A program made the translations under genes and the position numbers. From Pseudonocardia xinjiangensis (GTDB lineage Bacteria > Actinomycetota > Actinomycetes > Mycobacteriales > Pseudonocardiaceae), in assembly GCF_012911925.1 (NCBI RefSeq), contig NZ_JAAXKY010000025.1:1-61153 (forward strand): 61,153 nucleotides of DNA. Reading direction: 5' to 3'. How positions within the stretch are numbered: the first letter of the stretch is position 1; each line of letters starts with the position of its first letter. Shown in pieces: positions 16,184 to 24,868 of the stretch. Under the pieces are notes generated by a model. That model made no database searches, had not been told where the DNA came from, and saw nothing but the letters and a program-made list of their open reading frames with translations.

Positions 16184-17176
16184 TCAGCGCAGCCAGAACC
16201 AGGCCAGACACGCAAGGCCCGCGACGATGCAGTAGATGCCGAACGGGCGTAGCGAGCGGGTCTCGAAGTAACGGGTGAGATACCGCACCGACACGTAGGC
16301 GCCGACTCCGGACAACAGGCTGCCGACCAGGATCTGGGGCCGGATGCCGTCGCCGAGAGGGCCGGCGAGGTCGCCGACCTTGAGCAGGCCGGCGGCGAGG
16401 ATCACGGGCGTGGCCAGCAGGAAGGAGAAGCGTGCCGCGTCGGCATGGGAGAGCCCCTTGACCAGGCCGGCGACCATCGCGGAGCCGGACCGGCTGATGC
16501 CCGGGGCGAGCGCGGCGATCTGCGCCGCGCCGATCAGCACCGCTCTACCCAGGGGAAGCTCGGCGAGCCGGCGGTCCGCCAGTTCCTCGGCGGTTGCGGG
16601 CGCCGGCGCACGACGCCCCGCCCGTCCATGGCCGGGGTCGGCCCGGACCCGAGCGAGGGGGACGGTGGCGGGATCCTGGGCCAGTGGCACGGTCGCCGGC
16701 TCCGGGTCGCGCGCTTCGGACCGTTGCCTCAGCCGCTCCCCCACGAGCAGGAGCACGCCGTTGACGACGAGAAATGCGGCAGTCGGCTGCGGCCTGCTCA
16801 GGTAGACGCGGAACACGTGCTCCAGTACCAGGCCCGCGAGTGCCACCGGAATGGTCGACACGACCAGCAGCCAGCCCAGCCGCTGATCGGGCTCGGTCAC
16901 CTCACGGCGGACGATGCTCGTGACGAGGCCCCGGATGATGCGGGCCCAGTCGCGCCAGAAGTACACGACGAGAGCGAGAGCCGTGGCCACGTGCAGTCCG
17001 ACGACGAAGGCCAGGTACGGCGACTCCGGTGAGCTGACGTCGAGATCCTGGGCCCAGCTGCCCCCGATCACCGCGGGAATCAGCACGCTGTGTCCGAGGC
17101 TGGATACCGGAAAGAGCTCCGCGACCCCCTGTAGGCCACCGATCACGATCGCTTCCAGCCAACTCAAGGTGCCCAC
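16184..17176 (-). CDS. uppP: undecaprenyl-diphosphate phosphatase
   Basis: Membrane enzyme that recycles undecaprenyl diphosphate to the monophosphate carrier for peptidoglycan and other polymers. Signature 1 is LQGVAELFPVSSLGHS near residue 15 and signature 2 is APGISRSGSAM near residue 228, with the conserved Glu, His, Arg and Ser. 330 residues is longer than the ~270-residue norm because of a charged insertion (about 150-205) between helices, containing a tandem PATVPLA unit. GTG start. It stands alone between the permease and the Ldh gene. Confidence 0.93.
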   Translation of the reverse strand: MGTLSWLEAIVIGGLQGVAELFPVSSLGHSVLIPAVIGGSWAQDLDVSSPESPYLAFVVGLHVATALALVVYFWRDWARIIRGLVTSIVRREVTEPDQRLGWLLVVSTIPVALAGLVLEHVFRVYLSRPQPTAAFLVVNGVLLLVGERLRQRSEARDPEPATVPLAQDPATVPLARVRADPGHGRAGRRAPAPATAEELADRRLAELPLGRAVLIGAAQIAALAPGISRSGSAMVAGLVKGLSHADAARFSFLLATPVILAAGLLKVGDLAGPLGDGIRPQILVGSLLSGVGAYVSVRYLTRYFETRSLRPFGIYCIVAGLACLAWFWLR

Positions 17177-17433
17177 TGCGGTGCTCTCCTCGTTGCAAAT
17201 CGGCGCTCGGTCCGCACCCTAATGGAAATGCCGCATCGAGGTTCGGGTCGGTGGTCGGAGCGAGAGCATGTCGGGAAAAGCCGGATAGGATCCGGCCGCC
17301 GGGAATAACCGACACGGATATTTGGTCCGTTCTGTGCGGGAATTCCGATCGGCCGGCTCCCGGTCGGTGCTGAGGCGGAACAGGACGCAGAATCGACGCC
17401 ATGGTGAACTCGCCCGGCCGGCAGGCCTGAGCC

Positions 17434-18429
17434 ATGGCCTTCGTCGCACTCGACACCGCGGTCCGACTCGGCACCGACGCGCTGCGCGCCCTCGGCTTCG
17501 ACGGGTCGGATGCCGCGATCGTCCTCGACCACCTCATGGACTGCGAGCTCCGCGGGCTCTCCTACAGCGGCCTCGCCCGGATCCTCAGCATCGCCGACCG
17601 GTTCGGCCACACCCCGCTGACCGGTGCGGACATGCGGATCACGCGGGAGTCGCCGGTGTCGGCGCAGCTCGACGGCGCCGACCGCATCGGCTACCTGGTG
17701 GGCCGCCGCGCCACCGAGATCGCGGTGGAGAAGGCCCGGACATCAGGTCTGGCCGTGGTGGGGGCGAACCGCACCTGGTACACCGGCATGCTCTCGTACT
17801 ACGCGGAGATGATCACCGGGGCCGGGATGGTCGCCATGCTCGCGTCGAACGCGACGCCGTGGGTGGCGCCGTACGGCGGCACCGAGCCGCGCTTCGGCAC
17901 CAACCCGATCTGCTTCGGGTTCCCGACCGGCGGCGAGGTTCCGGTGATCTGGGACATCGGCATCTCCGAGATCATCCACGCGCAGGCGGTGCTCGCCCAC
18001 CGCACCGGGCGCCGGTTGCCGCCCGGCTCGGCCTACGACGCCGCAGGTGAGCCGACCGACGACCCGGTGGCGGCGCTGTCCGGTGCTTTCGCCGCCTGGG
18101 GTGGCCATCGGGGCAGCGGGCTCGGCATCGTCGTGCAGCTCCTCGGCATGCTGGCCGGGTCCCCCGCCGCGCCGCCGCAGCTGGAGGACTTCGGCATGCT
18201 CGTGCTCGTGCTGCGGCCGGACCTCTTCGGCTCGGCCGCCGAGTTCGAGCAGCGGACCGCGGAGTTCGCGGCCTCCGTACGGGCGACCCGTCCGGTCGAT
18301 CCGGCGGTGGCCGTGCGCATGCCGTTCGAGCGCTCGGTGGCCGTGCGTGCCGACCGGGTCGCCGCAGGGGGCATCGACGTCGAGCCGGCCGTGCTGGAGG
18401 CACTCAGCGAGCTCACCTCCATGCACTGA
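17434..18429 (+). CDS. LDH2/MDH2-type oxidoreductase, catalytic His positions altered
   Basis: Ldh-family NAD(P)-dependent malate/lactate/ureidoglycolate dehydrogenase fold, 331 residues. Family landmarks are GTNPICFGFPTGGEVPVIWD and DDPVAALSGAFAAWGGHRGSGLGI. However the usual RGVxSHG box reads RGLSYSG here and the usual NSNHFG box reads GANRTWYTG, so both conserved His are replaced. The frame and composition are normal, arguing against a sequencing error. It may use another substrate or have lost dehydrogenase activity. A 257-bp upstream gap has no gene. Confidence 0.8.
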   Translation: MAFVALDTAVRLGTDALRALGFDGSDAAIVLDHLMDCELRGLSYSGLARILSIADRFGHTPLTGADMRITRESPVSAQLDGADRIGYLVGRRATEIAVEKARTSGLAVVGANRTWYTGMLSYYAEMITGAGMVAMLASNATPWVAPYGGTEPRFGTNPICFGFPTGGEVPVIWDIGISEIIHAQAVLAHRTGRRLPPGSAYDAAGEPTDDPVAALSGAFAAWGGHRGSGLGIVVQLLGMLAGSPAAPPQLEDFGMLVLVLRPDLFGSAAEFEQRTAEFAASVRATRPVDPAVAVRMPFERSVAVRADRVAAGGIDVEPAVLEALSELTSMH

Positions 18430-18445
18430 CCCCGCCGCGGCGGGG
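18430..18445. terminator. GC palindrome between convergent genes
   Basis: CCCCGCCGCGGCGGGG starts at the Ldh-gene stop codon's last base and lies before the convergent glycosyltransferase end at 18465. It is a perfect 16-bp palindrome and could act on both strands. Confidence 0.45.
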
Positions 18446-18464
18446 CACTGCCGAGTCGCCGGCC

Positions 18465-19970
18465 TCAGCCGAGGTGGCGTAGCTGCGGCCAGAGCCGGTC
18501 CCACGGCACCAGCTGGTCGCGTGCCACCCACACCGGGGTGCCCTGCTCGTCGTTCTCGAGCCCGACCCCGTTGTCGACCCGCCCCGCGTGCTCCACCCGG
18601 CCGAACCACCTGCGCAGCTGCTCCTCCTCGAACCCCACGGCGATCACGGTCGTGGCGTCGGGGGGCGGTCCCCACGTCCAGTAGGAGTTGTGGCCGCTGT
18701 AGGCCGGACGGAGCTCGGGCAGATAGCGGTCGACGGCGCCGGCCTGCCCGTAGTTGCGCGTCAGAACGGCGACGCGCTCGGACGCAGGCACGGTGAGGCG
18801 GGCGGCGGCGACGGTGGCCGCCAGGCGGGGCCAGCCGACGGTCTCCCCCGCGTCGTAGTTGATGTCGACGATCGGCGTCGCGGCGAGCCGGTGGTCGGGC
18901 ACCAGCGGCAGCATGAGGACGCTCGCCGTGACCGCGCTCAGTACGAGTGCCACGCCCAGGCTTACCGCCCGCCCCGCCCCGGAGCGCGCCCAGGCCAGCA
19001 CCGGCGCCGCCCCGGCGGCGAGCAGCACGGGGTAGAGGCCAGCCAGGTAGTACGGCTTGCCGCCGGTGACGAGGAACAGCACCGCGAGCACCACGTAGGC
19101 CATGGCGAAGGAGCGCCACGTGCGGAGCCGGGGATCACGCGCGAGGCGCCACCACCCCAGAGCCCAGACGGGGACGAGCGCCGGGCTCACCAGGATCAGC
19201 TGGAACGGGAGGAACACGTACCAGGGCTCGCTGGTGCCCGAGCCGCCCGCGGCGATGGCAGCGGAGAGCGCCACCTGCGGGAACCCGTTTGCGGCCTGCC
19301 AGACGAGGTTGGGCGCCCACAGCACCAGCGCGAGCAGCCCGCCGAGCCACGGCCACGGCGAGCGCAGTGCCGGGCGCGGTCCGGCCACCAGCACCCCCAC
19401 CAGCAGGGCGCCCAGCAGGAACGCAGGAAGGAACTTGTTCTGCAGCCCGATGCCGGCGACGAGCCCGACGGCGAGCCACACCGGGCCACCATCGCGCAGG
19501 GCCCGCACGACGAGCCAGGAGATCGCGGTCCACACCAGCAGGTCGATCGACGTGGTGGAGAGCATGTGGCTCACCACGGGCAGCACCGCCGAGGCCGCCA
19601 TGCACGCGGCCGCGAGGACCTGCGCACCCCGCCCGGCCCCGAACTCGCGGGCGAGCAGCCCGGTGAGCAGCACGACCAACCCGGCGATCACCGCGGACGG
19701 GAGTCGCAGCCCGACCAGCGAGCCGTGGAAGAGGGTGTGGAGGGCGTGTGCGAGCAACGGGGTGAGCGGGGGCTGGTCGGCGTAACCGAAGGCGGGCTCG
19801 GATCCGGCGCGGATGAAGTACAGCTCGTCGCGGTGGTAGCCGTACCGGCCGGCCACGGCCAGCAGCAGCACCGTCACGGCTGTGGCGAGCGCGCCGAGCC
19901 AGGTCCACGCGACGGGCTTCCGACCGGGTGCACGATCCGCAGCGCCGAGCTCACCCGTGGCGCTGATCAC
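18465..19970 (-). CDS. GT39/ArnT-like membrane glycosyltransferase
   Basis: 501 residues from GTG 19970; a frame extension to 20129 is not family-like. The N-terminal helix is followed by RYGYHRDELYFIRAG, with the Asp-Glu pair that is the catalytic/metal site of the PMT/GT-C family, then FGYADQPPLTPLLA, a conserved loop. About 11-12 membrane helices, and a C-terminal extracytoplasmic domain (YNYGQAGAVDRYLPEL-like) typical of the actinobacterial dolichyl/polyprenyl-phosphate-sugar transferases. Uses a lipid-phosphate sugar donor outside the membrane; the acceptor is unknown. Confidence 0.88.
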   Translation of the reverse strand: MISATGELGAADRAPGRKPVAWTWLGALATAVTVLLLAVAGRYGYHRDELYFIRAGSEPAFGYADQPPLTPLLAHALHTLFHGSLVGLRLPSAVIAGLVVLLTGLLAREFGAGRGAQVLAAACMAASAVLPVVSHMLSTTSIDLLVWTAISWLVVRALRDGGPVWLAVGLVAGIGLQNKFLPAFLLGALLVGVLVAGPRPALRSPWPWLGGLLALVLWAPNLVWQAANGFPQVALSAAIAAGGSGTSEPWYVFLPFQLILVSPALVPVWALGWWRLARDPRLRTWRSFAMAYVVLAVLFLVTGGKPYYLAGLYPVLLAAGAAPVLAWARSGAGRAVSLGVALVLSAVTASVLMLPLVPDHRLAATPIVDINYDAGETVGWPRLAATVAAARLTVPASERVAVLTRNYGQAGAVDRYLPELRPAYSGHNSYWTWGPPPDATTVIAVGFEEEQLRRWFGRVEHAGRVDNGVGLENDEQGTPVWVARDQLVPWDRLWPQLRHLG

Positions 19971-20103
19971 GCGTGGACGGTACCGCGCCCTGTTTGCCCC
20001 GTCTGACCCTTTCTCGTCGACTTCACGGCGGCGGACCGGTGCGCAGTCCGTTGTTCCACGTGGAACAACGTGGTGGTCACCGCCGCCTTGCGATGATCGC
20101 GGT

Positions 20104-20595
20104 ATGACCGTGATCTGTGTGCTCACCACGGGTGACCAGGAGTTCTCCGTCCGTCGCGCCCGCCGCGCCGACGTGCCGCACCTGGTGGCACTGCTCGCCG
20201 ACGACCCGCTCGGACGGGGCCGGGAAACAGCCGAGCTCAGCGCCTACGAGGCCGCGTTCGCCGAGATCGACGCGTCCGACGAGCAACTTCTGGTCTGCCT
20301 GACGACGAGCTCGGACGAGGTCGTCGGCACCATGCAGCTCACGTTCACCCGGGGGCTCTCACATGGTGGGGGGCTGCGGGGTCAGCTGGAGGCGGTACGG
20401 GTGCACAGCTCGTACCGCGACCGCGGGCTGGGACGGCTTTTCGTTCAGTGGGCGATCGACGAATGCCGCGGCCGTGGCTGCGAGCTGGTGCAGCTCACGT
20501 CGGACCGCTCGCGCGTCGACGCGCACCGCTTCTACGAACGGCTGGGGTTCGTCGACTCCCACCGAGGTCTCAAGCTCGCCGCGCCGGCGCACTGA
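20104..20595 (+). CDS. GNAT-family N-acetyltransferase
   Basis: 163 residues; ATG at 20104 opens MTVICVLTTGDQEFSVRRAR. The acetyl-CoA pyrophosphate-binding loop is YRDRGLGRLFVQWAIDECR (motif A, Q/RxxGxG/A form) and the last part, VQLTSDRSRVDAHRFYERLG, is the usual GNAT C-terminus. Substrate unknown; small-molecule acetylation is most usual for this size. Divergent from the glycosyltransferase gene. Confidence 0.93.
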   Translation: MTVICVLTTGDQEFSVRRARRADVPHLVALLADDPLGRGRETAELSAYEAAFAEIDASDEQLLVCLTTSSDEVVGTMQLTFTRGLSHGGGLRGQLEAVRVHSSYRDRGLGRLFVQWAIDECRGRGCELVQLTSDRSRVDAHRFYERLGFVDSHRGLKLAAPAH

Positions 20596-20609
20596 CAGGT
20601 GCCGGCTCC

Positions 20610-20643
20610 GTGCCGCGGCAACCAGGAGCGGTGGCCGCGGCAC
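20610..20643. terminator. bidirectional hairpin
   Basis: GTGCCGCGGC at 20610-20619 and GCCGCGGCAC at 20634-20643 form a perfect 10-bp stem around a 14-nt loop, between the ends of the GNAT gene and the convergent secreted-protein gene. Confidence 0.6.
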
Positions 20644-20659
20644 GAACCGTGAGGGCGTA

Positions 20660-21220
20660 TCAGGCGAGGATGTCGCCGGCGAGCGACGCAGCGTCGAACT
20701 GCGGTGCGCCCAGGTCGGTCGGGGCGGCGTCCGTGACGGTGCTCAGGGCGTCGAGGCTCGGGGTCGCCGGGAGCTCGGGCAGGTCGGCGGGGAGCGCCGG
20801 GAGCTCGGGCAGCCCCGCCTCGGGGAGGGCCGGCAGTTCGGGGAGCCCCGGAAGGCCGGCATCGGTGAGCGCGGGGAGTTCGGGCAGGCCGGCATCGGGG
20901 GCCGCCGGCAGCTCGAACGCCGACGCGTCGGGCAGTGCCGGAGTCTCCAGACCGGCGGCGGTGAACGACGGGGCCTCGAACGTGAACGCCTCCGGCAGCT
21001 CCGCCAGGTCGCTGGTCGGGGCGGCAGGCAGGCTTCCGAGGACGTCCGGGAGGGACGCCGCATCCGGCAGGCCCGGCGCCTCGAGTCCGTCGACGCCGGG
21101 CACGGCCGGCAGCTCGGGAGTCTCGGCCGCGAAGGCGTGACCGGCGAAGCCGACCCCGAGGGCTGCGATACCGGCCGCTGCGGCGGTCGTACGGATGGTG
21201 CGCCGGGCGAAACTGCTCAT
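20660..21220 (-). CDS. secreted Leu/Pro/Glu-repeat protein
   Basis: 186 residues. A Sec signal peptide (RRTIRTTAAAAGIAALGVGF, cleavage after AGHAFA) precedes an acidic low-complexity mature chain made of LPELPAL, GLPELPA and similar units, most regular at about residues 110-155. There is no Cys, no anchor and no LPxTG-type sorting site. It is similar in type to small secreted repeat proteins of actinobacteria; a structural or surface-coat role is a guess. A 244-bp gap upstream, toward the alpha/beta hydrolase gene, holds no further gene. Confidence 0.75.
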   Translation of the reverse strand: MSSFARRTIRTTAAAAGIAALGVGFAGHAFAAETPELPAVPGVDGLEAPGLPDAASLPDVLGSLPAAPTSDLAELPEAFTFEAPSFTAAGLETPALPDASAFELPAAPDAGLPELPALTDAGLPGLPELPALPEAGLPELPALPADLPELPATPSLDALSTVTDAAPTDLGAPQFDAASLAGDILA

Positions 21221-21464
21221 GTGGGGGGTTCCCTTCGTACTGGTGGCGTTGATGTCGACGGTGATCGACCAACGTTGATCAACTTGGACAACGAAGGCTT
21301 CGGTGACTGGGTGTGCCGATCAGCACGGAGTGATCACGATTCACTCTTTCCGGTGGTCGAGAACCCGTCGGAGCGAGCGGGTTCACCAGGACGGATGACA
21401 TCCGAACCCTTGACGGTGGGACGCGAGTGAACGATCACGATCCGGATTCGGCATCATCACCGGA

Positions 21465-22607
21465 ATGGCGTTGCTCGTACGGGTCGGAACCGGGATCGGT
21501 CTCGGAATGGGTCTCGGGATCGGCGCCGGTGCTGCCGGAGTCGGCTGGTTCTACTCCTCGCTTCTCCTGGACACGTCCGAGCGCCCGCTGTACCCGGAGC
21601 GCGTGCTCGCCTCCGACGACGCCACCGTCACGCTGGCGGCCTCGCGGTTGACCTCCCAGCCGGGGACGTGGGGCCTGCGGTGGCCCGGTCCTGACGGGCG
21701 GCCCGACACCGGGGGTGGGCTGGCGGTGATCGGACCCGTCACAACGGTGCGGCAGCGCGAGGTGGTCCGTCCGCTGCTGGGCGGCCCGGTCCCGCGGCCC
21801 GGCACCTCCGCCGTCCTCGACGCCGGGCCGTACGACCCCGATCCCGGGGCGCGCGGCCTGCCCTTCGACGACGTCGAGGTCGTCGGGCCGCTGGGTCCCT
21901 GCCCCGCCTGGCTCGTCCCGGCGGACGGTGACACCTGGGTGGTGATGGTGCACGGCCGCGGCGGCTCGCGCCGGGAGGCACTGCGGGTCCTGCCCGCCCT
22001 GCACGGGATGGGCCTCCCGGGCCTGGTGGTGACCTACCGCAACGACGTGGGCGCGCCGAGGAGCCCGGACGGCTTCTACCACCTCGGCGACACCGAATGG
22101 ACGGATCTCGAGGCGGCCGTCCGCTTCGCCCGGGACCGCGGTGCCCGGCGGGTCGTGCTGTTCGGCTGGTCCATGGGTGGCGCGATCATCGCGGCGCTGC
22201 TGGACCGCTCGCCCGAGGCGGCAGCCGTGGCCGCCGTCGTCTGGGACGCTCCGCTGGTGGACTGGCGGGCCACCCTGCGGCAGCAGGCCCGCAACCGCAG
22301 ACTGCCGCCCGTCCTCAGCCGGCTCGCGACGGCGATGACCAGCAGGCGGATCGGAATCGACTTCGACCGCTTCGACCTGCGGCGGCGGCCGCCCGCACAC
22401 CGGCCGCCCACCCTGATCGTGCACAGCACCGGGGACACGGCCGTCCCGGTGGGGCCCAGCCGGGACCTCGCGGCCGCGGCGCCCGCTCTCGACTGGCCGA
22501 TGCGCTACCTCGAGGTGCCTGCCGTCGAGCACACGGCGTCCTGGAACGCCGACCCCGCCGCGTACGAACGTGCCGTCACATCGTTCCTGGCCGAGGTGCT
22601 GCGCTGA
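21465..22607 (+). CDS. alpha/beta hydrolase
   Basis: 380 residues. An N-terminal hydrophobic Gly-rich helix ([20 protein letters not shown]) probably anchors it in the membrane. The hydrolase core has the oxyanion region [14 protein letters not shown], nucleophile elbow FGWSMGGAI (Ser), a late Asp in [10 protein letters not shown], and His in [11 protein letters not shown]. Similar to the YqkD/BEM46-like group. Substrate unknown. It lies 31 bases upstream of ppiA and may share its transcript. Confidence 0.88.
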   Translation: MALLVRVGTGIGLGMGLGIGAGAAGVGWFYSSLLLDTSERPLYPERVLASDDATVTLAASRLTSQPGTWGLRWPGPDGRPDTGGGLAVIGPVTTVRQREVVRPLLGGPVPRPGTSAVLDAGPYDPDPGARGLPFDDVEVVGPLGPCPAWLVPADGDTWVVMVHGRGGSRREALRVLPALHGMGLPGLVVTYRNDVGAPRSPDGFYHLGDTEWTDLEAAVRFARDRGARRVVLFGWSMGGAIIAALLDRSPEAAAVAAVVWDAPLVDWRATLRQQARNRRLPPVLSRLATAMTSRRIGIDFDRFDLRRRPPAHRPPTLIVHSTGDTAVPVGPSRDLAAAAPALDWPMRYLEVPAVEHTASWNADPAAYERAVTSFLAEVLR

Positions 22608-22638
22608 CGCCCGGGAGGCGGGCTGGCACCATGTAGAC

Positions 22639-23172
22639 GTGACGGAACCAGGTAACTCCAAGCACACCGCGACGTTGCGGACGAACCAGGGTGATATCCG
22701 CATCACCCTCTTCCCGGACCACGCTCCGAAGACGGTGGAGAACTTCGTCGGGCTCGCGACCGGCCGGAAGAGCTACTCGCAGCCCAATGCGAGCGGCGGG
22801 GACTCCGGCCCGTTCTACGACGGCTCGGTCTTCCACCGGGTCATCAGCGGGTTCATGATCCAGGGCGGCGACCCCACGGGCACCGGACGGGGTGGCCCCG
22901 GCTACCAGTTCGGCGACGAGTTCCACCCCGACCTGCGCTTCGACCGCCCCTACCTGCTGGCCATGGCCAATGCCGGGCCCGGCACCAACGGATCCCAGTT
23001 CTTCATCACCGTCGGCCCCACGCCGCACCTCAACCGCAAGCACACCATCTTCGGTGAGGTGGCCGACGCCGAGTCCAGGGCGATCGTCGACGCGATCGCC
23101 ACCACCAGCACCGACCGCTCCGACCGGCCGCTCAACGAGGTCGTCATCGAGCGCGTCGAGATCTCGGACTGA
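22639..23172 (+). CDS. ppiA: cyclophilin-type peptidyl-prolyl isomerase
   Basis: 177 residues, GTG start. Cyclophilin core: [20 protein letters not shown] with the catalytic Arg, [20 protein letters not shown] with the Gln-Phe-Phe and Leu-Asn active-site residues. No signal peptide, so it is the cytoplasmic folding catalyst that corresponds to Rv0009. It is 7 bases upstream of the rhomboid gene and likely in one operon, the conserved order in mycobacteria and relatives. Confidence 0.95.
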   Translation: MTEPGNSKHTATLRTNQGDIRITLFPDHAPKTVENFVGLATGRKSYSQPNASGGDSGPFYDGSVFHRVISGFMIQGGDPTGTGRGGPGYQFGDEFHPDLRFDRPYLLAMANAGPGTNGSQFFITVGPTPHLNRKHTIFGEVADAESRAIVDAIATTSTDRSDRPLNEVVIERVEISD

Positions 23173-23179
23173 CCGAGCG

Positions 23180-24064
23180 GTGAGCCACCCCGACGGTCCG
23201 CCGTCGCCCCCGCCTCATCCGGGGGGCCCACCGCCGGGGGCGCCGGCCGTCTGCGTCCGGCACCCGGACCGCGCCACGGGTCTGACGTGCACGCGGTGCG
23301 ACCGGCCTGCGTGTCCCGAGTGTCTGCGCGAGGCGTCGGTCGGCTACCAGTGCGTCGACTGCGTCGGTCAGGCCGCACGTCGCGGCAGGCGCGGCACGAC
23401 GGTGGCGGGAGCCGAGCCGAGGACCGGGCGCCCGTGGGTGGTGCCCACGCTGATCGGGCTCAACACCGCGATCTTTGTCTGGACCGTGGTGCAGGCGGGC
23501 AGCGTCAACGGGAACGCGGCCGCCCCGCTGTTCGACGAGTGGGCACTCGTTCCCGTGCTGGTGCAGAACGGCGAGTGGTGGCGGCTGTTCACCTCGGGCT
23601 TCCTGCACATCGGCCCGATCCACCTGTTGTTCAACATGATCGCGCTGTGGGTGCTCGGCCGGGACCTCGAGATCGTGCTCGGCCGCGGCCGGTTCCTGGC
23701 CGTGTACCTGATCTCGCTGCTCGGTGGCTCTGCTGCGGTGATGCTGTTCTCGATGCCGAACCAGGCGGTGGCCGGTGCGTCGGGCGCCGTGTTCGGGCTG
23801 ATGGGTGGGCTCGCCGTCGTGCTGCGCAGGCTGCGGGCACCGGCCGGCCAGGTGATCGGGTTGATCGCGGTCAACCTCGTGATCAGCGTGCTCATCCCGG
23901 GCATCTCGCTGCTCGGCCACCTCGGTGGACTGGTGATCGGCGCCGTGGCCACCAGCGCGCTGGTCTACGCGCCCGTCCGGAACCGGACGGCGGTGCAGGC
24001 CGTGGCGCTCGTCGGGTTGACGATCGTGCTGTTGCTCCTGATCGCGGTGACCGCGCTCCGGTAG
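23180..24064 (+). CDS. rhomboid-family intramembrane serine protease
   Basis: 294 residues from GTG 23180. The N-terminal cytoplasmic domain is Pro-rich, then has a zinc-ribbon/B-box-like cysteine cluster (CVRHPDRATGLTCTRCDRPA, CPECLREASVGYQCVDC). Six membrane helices follow: FLHIGPIHLLFNMIALW with the HxxxN-type loop-1 signature, catalytic Ser in AVAGASGAVFGLMGG and His in LLGHLGGLVIGA. Cleaves membrane protein segments within the bilayer; the target is unknown. The gene ends at a strong terminator. Confidence 0.94.
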   Translation: MSHPDGPPSPPPHPGGPPPGAPAVCVRHPDRATGLTCTRCDRPACPECLREASVGYQCVDCVGQAARRGRRGTTVAGAEPRTGRPWVVPTLIGLNTAIFVWTVVQAGSVNGNAAAPLFDEWALVPVLVQNGEWWRLFTSGFLHIGPIHLLFNMIALWVLGRDLEIVLGRGRFLAVYLISLLGGSAAVMLFSMPNQAVAGASGAVFGLMGGLAVVLRRLRAPAGQVIGLIAVNLVISVLIPGISLLGHLGGLVIGAVATSALVYAPVRNRTAVQAVALVGLTIVLLLLIAVTALR

Positions 24065-24094
24065 CAGCGCCGCGACACGACGGCTGGAACGACG

Positions 24095-24130
24095 ACGGCG
24101 GGGGCACCCTGGGAAGGGTGCCCCCGCCGT
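24095..24130. terminator. strong bidirectional hairpin
   Basis: ACGGCGGGGGCACCC and GGGTGCCCCCGCCGT pair over 15 bp without mismatch around the loop TGGGAA. It lies 30 bases past the rhomboid stop and 17 bases past the stop of the small minus-strand frame at 24147, so it can serve both. Confidence 0.75.
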
Positions 24131-24146
24131 GGCTCGTCGGGATGGA

Positions 24147-24218
24147 TCAGGCGGGTGTACTGCAGCCACAGCCCGTGGCGCAGCCGTCAGTGCCCCGCAT
24201 CGGTGTCCTCGCTGCCAT
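24147..24218 (-). CDS. candidate 23-residue Cys-rich peptide
   Basis: A short frame opening MAARTPMRGTDG and ending CATGCGCSTPA, with three Cys in a C-x3-C-x-C pattern. Support: GGGAG placed 8 bases before ATG 24218; a TAGGAT -10-like box at 24246-24251, giving a short leader; and the perfect 15-bp terminator 17 bases past its stop. No modification enzyme gene is adjacent. Could be a metal-binding micropeptide, a modified-peptide precursor or a leader; none is proven. I do not recognise a named family. Confidence 0.45.
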   Translation of the reverse strand: MAARTPMRGTDGCATGCGCSTPA

Positions 24219-24245
24219 GCAGACTCCCTTCGTAGACTCCCCGTG

Positions 24246-24251
24246 ATCCTA
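24246..24251 (-). promoter_or_regulatory. TAGGAT -10-like element before the small peptide
   Basis: On the minus strand, TAGGAT in the context TGTTTAGGATCACG stands out from the GC-rich surroundings, 27 bases ahead of ATG 24218. No clear -35 box is visible. Two GGGAGTCT copies follow between it and the start. Confidence 0.35.
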
Positions 24252-24360
24252 AACAGGTTCGGGTGTCGGCACGACCGCTCATCCGGGCGGCTCCGGCTCA
24301 CGAGCAGTGCCACGTCTGCGACATGTGAGGGATGCGCCGGGCCCGGGACGGGACCGCCGC

Positions 24361-24795
24361 TCAGGGCCGGAGTGCGAGGAGTTGCGGCGCGACGTCCTCC
24401 GGGTCGGCGGCGAGGTCGAGCCGGCCGAACACGATCAGCCGCTCGTCGCCGTCGGTCGTGACGGTGTCGACCTCCAGCAGCGAGGTCTGCCGCCCCAGCC
24501 TGCGTATCCGCAGCACCCGCACCTCACGGACCAGGGGCCAGGGGTGGTGGTGGGTGCGGAACATCCCCGTGACGGTCAGGCCGTCCGCGTCGACGCGCAG
24601 CCGCGGCCGGGCCCTGGTGCCGAATGCCGCGGCGATACCTGCCCCGACCACGGCCACGCCGGCGAGCAGCCGCCCGGCCGGGTCGGCAGCCGTGGCCGTG
24701 AGCGCGACGAACCAGGCAGCGGCGGCCACGGTGAACAGCCAGGCGCAGACCACCAGACCGGGCGCCGGGCTCCACTCCCTGACCTGCTCACCCAT
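24361..24795 (-). CDS. bacterial PH-domain membrane protein
   Basis: 144 residues, the counterpart of Rv0010c by position and type. Two N-terminal membrane helices (LVVCAWLFTVAAAAWFVALT and LLAGVAVVGAGIAAAF) are followed by a bacterial PH-like beta domain (RLRVDADGLTVTGMF, WPLVREVRVLRI, RLIVFGRLDL). ATG 24795 preferred over 24801. Function unknown; lies between ppiA/rhomboid and crgA on the opposite strand. Confidence 0.8.
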   Translation of the reverse strand: MGEQVREWSPAPGLVVCAWLFTVAAAAWFVALTATAADPAGRLLAGVAVVGAGIAAAFGTRARPRLRVDADGLTVTGMFRTHHHPWPLVREVRVLRIRRLGRQTSLLEVDTVTTDGDERLIVFGRLDLAADPEDVAPQLLALRP

Positions 24796-24868
24796 GATCA
24801 CTCAGCGTGAACTTGTCCACAGCATCCGTCCACACTGGGGACTGCTTACACTCCGGTATTTCCGCTGG

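Noticed and set aside
18588..20006. Long plus-strand open frame of 472 codons
   Set aside because: It is antisense to the GT39 glycosyltransferase, its translation is His/Arg/Gln-rich without motifs, and it is a by-product of high GC at third positions. The same applies to the long frames at 25840-27918 and 15174-16004.
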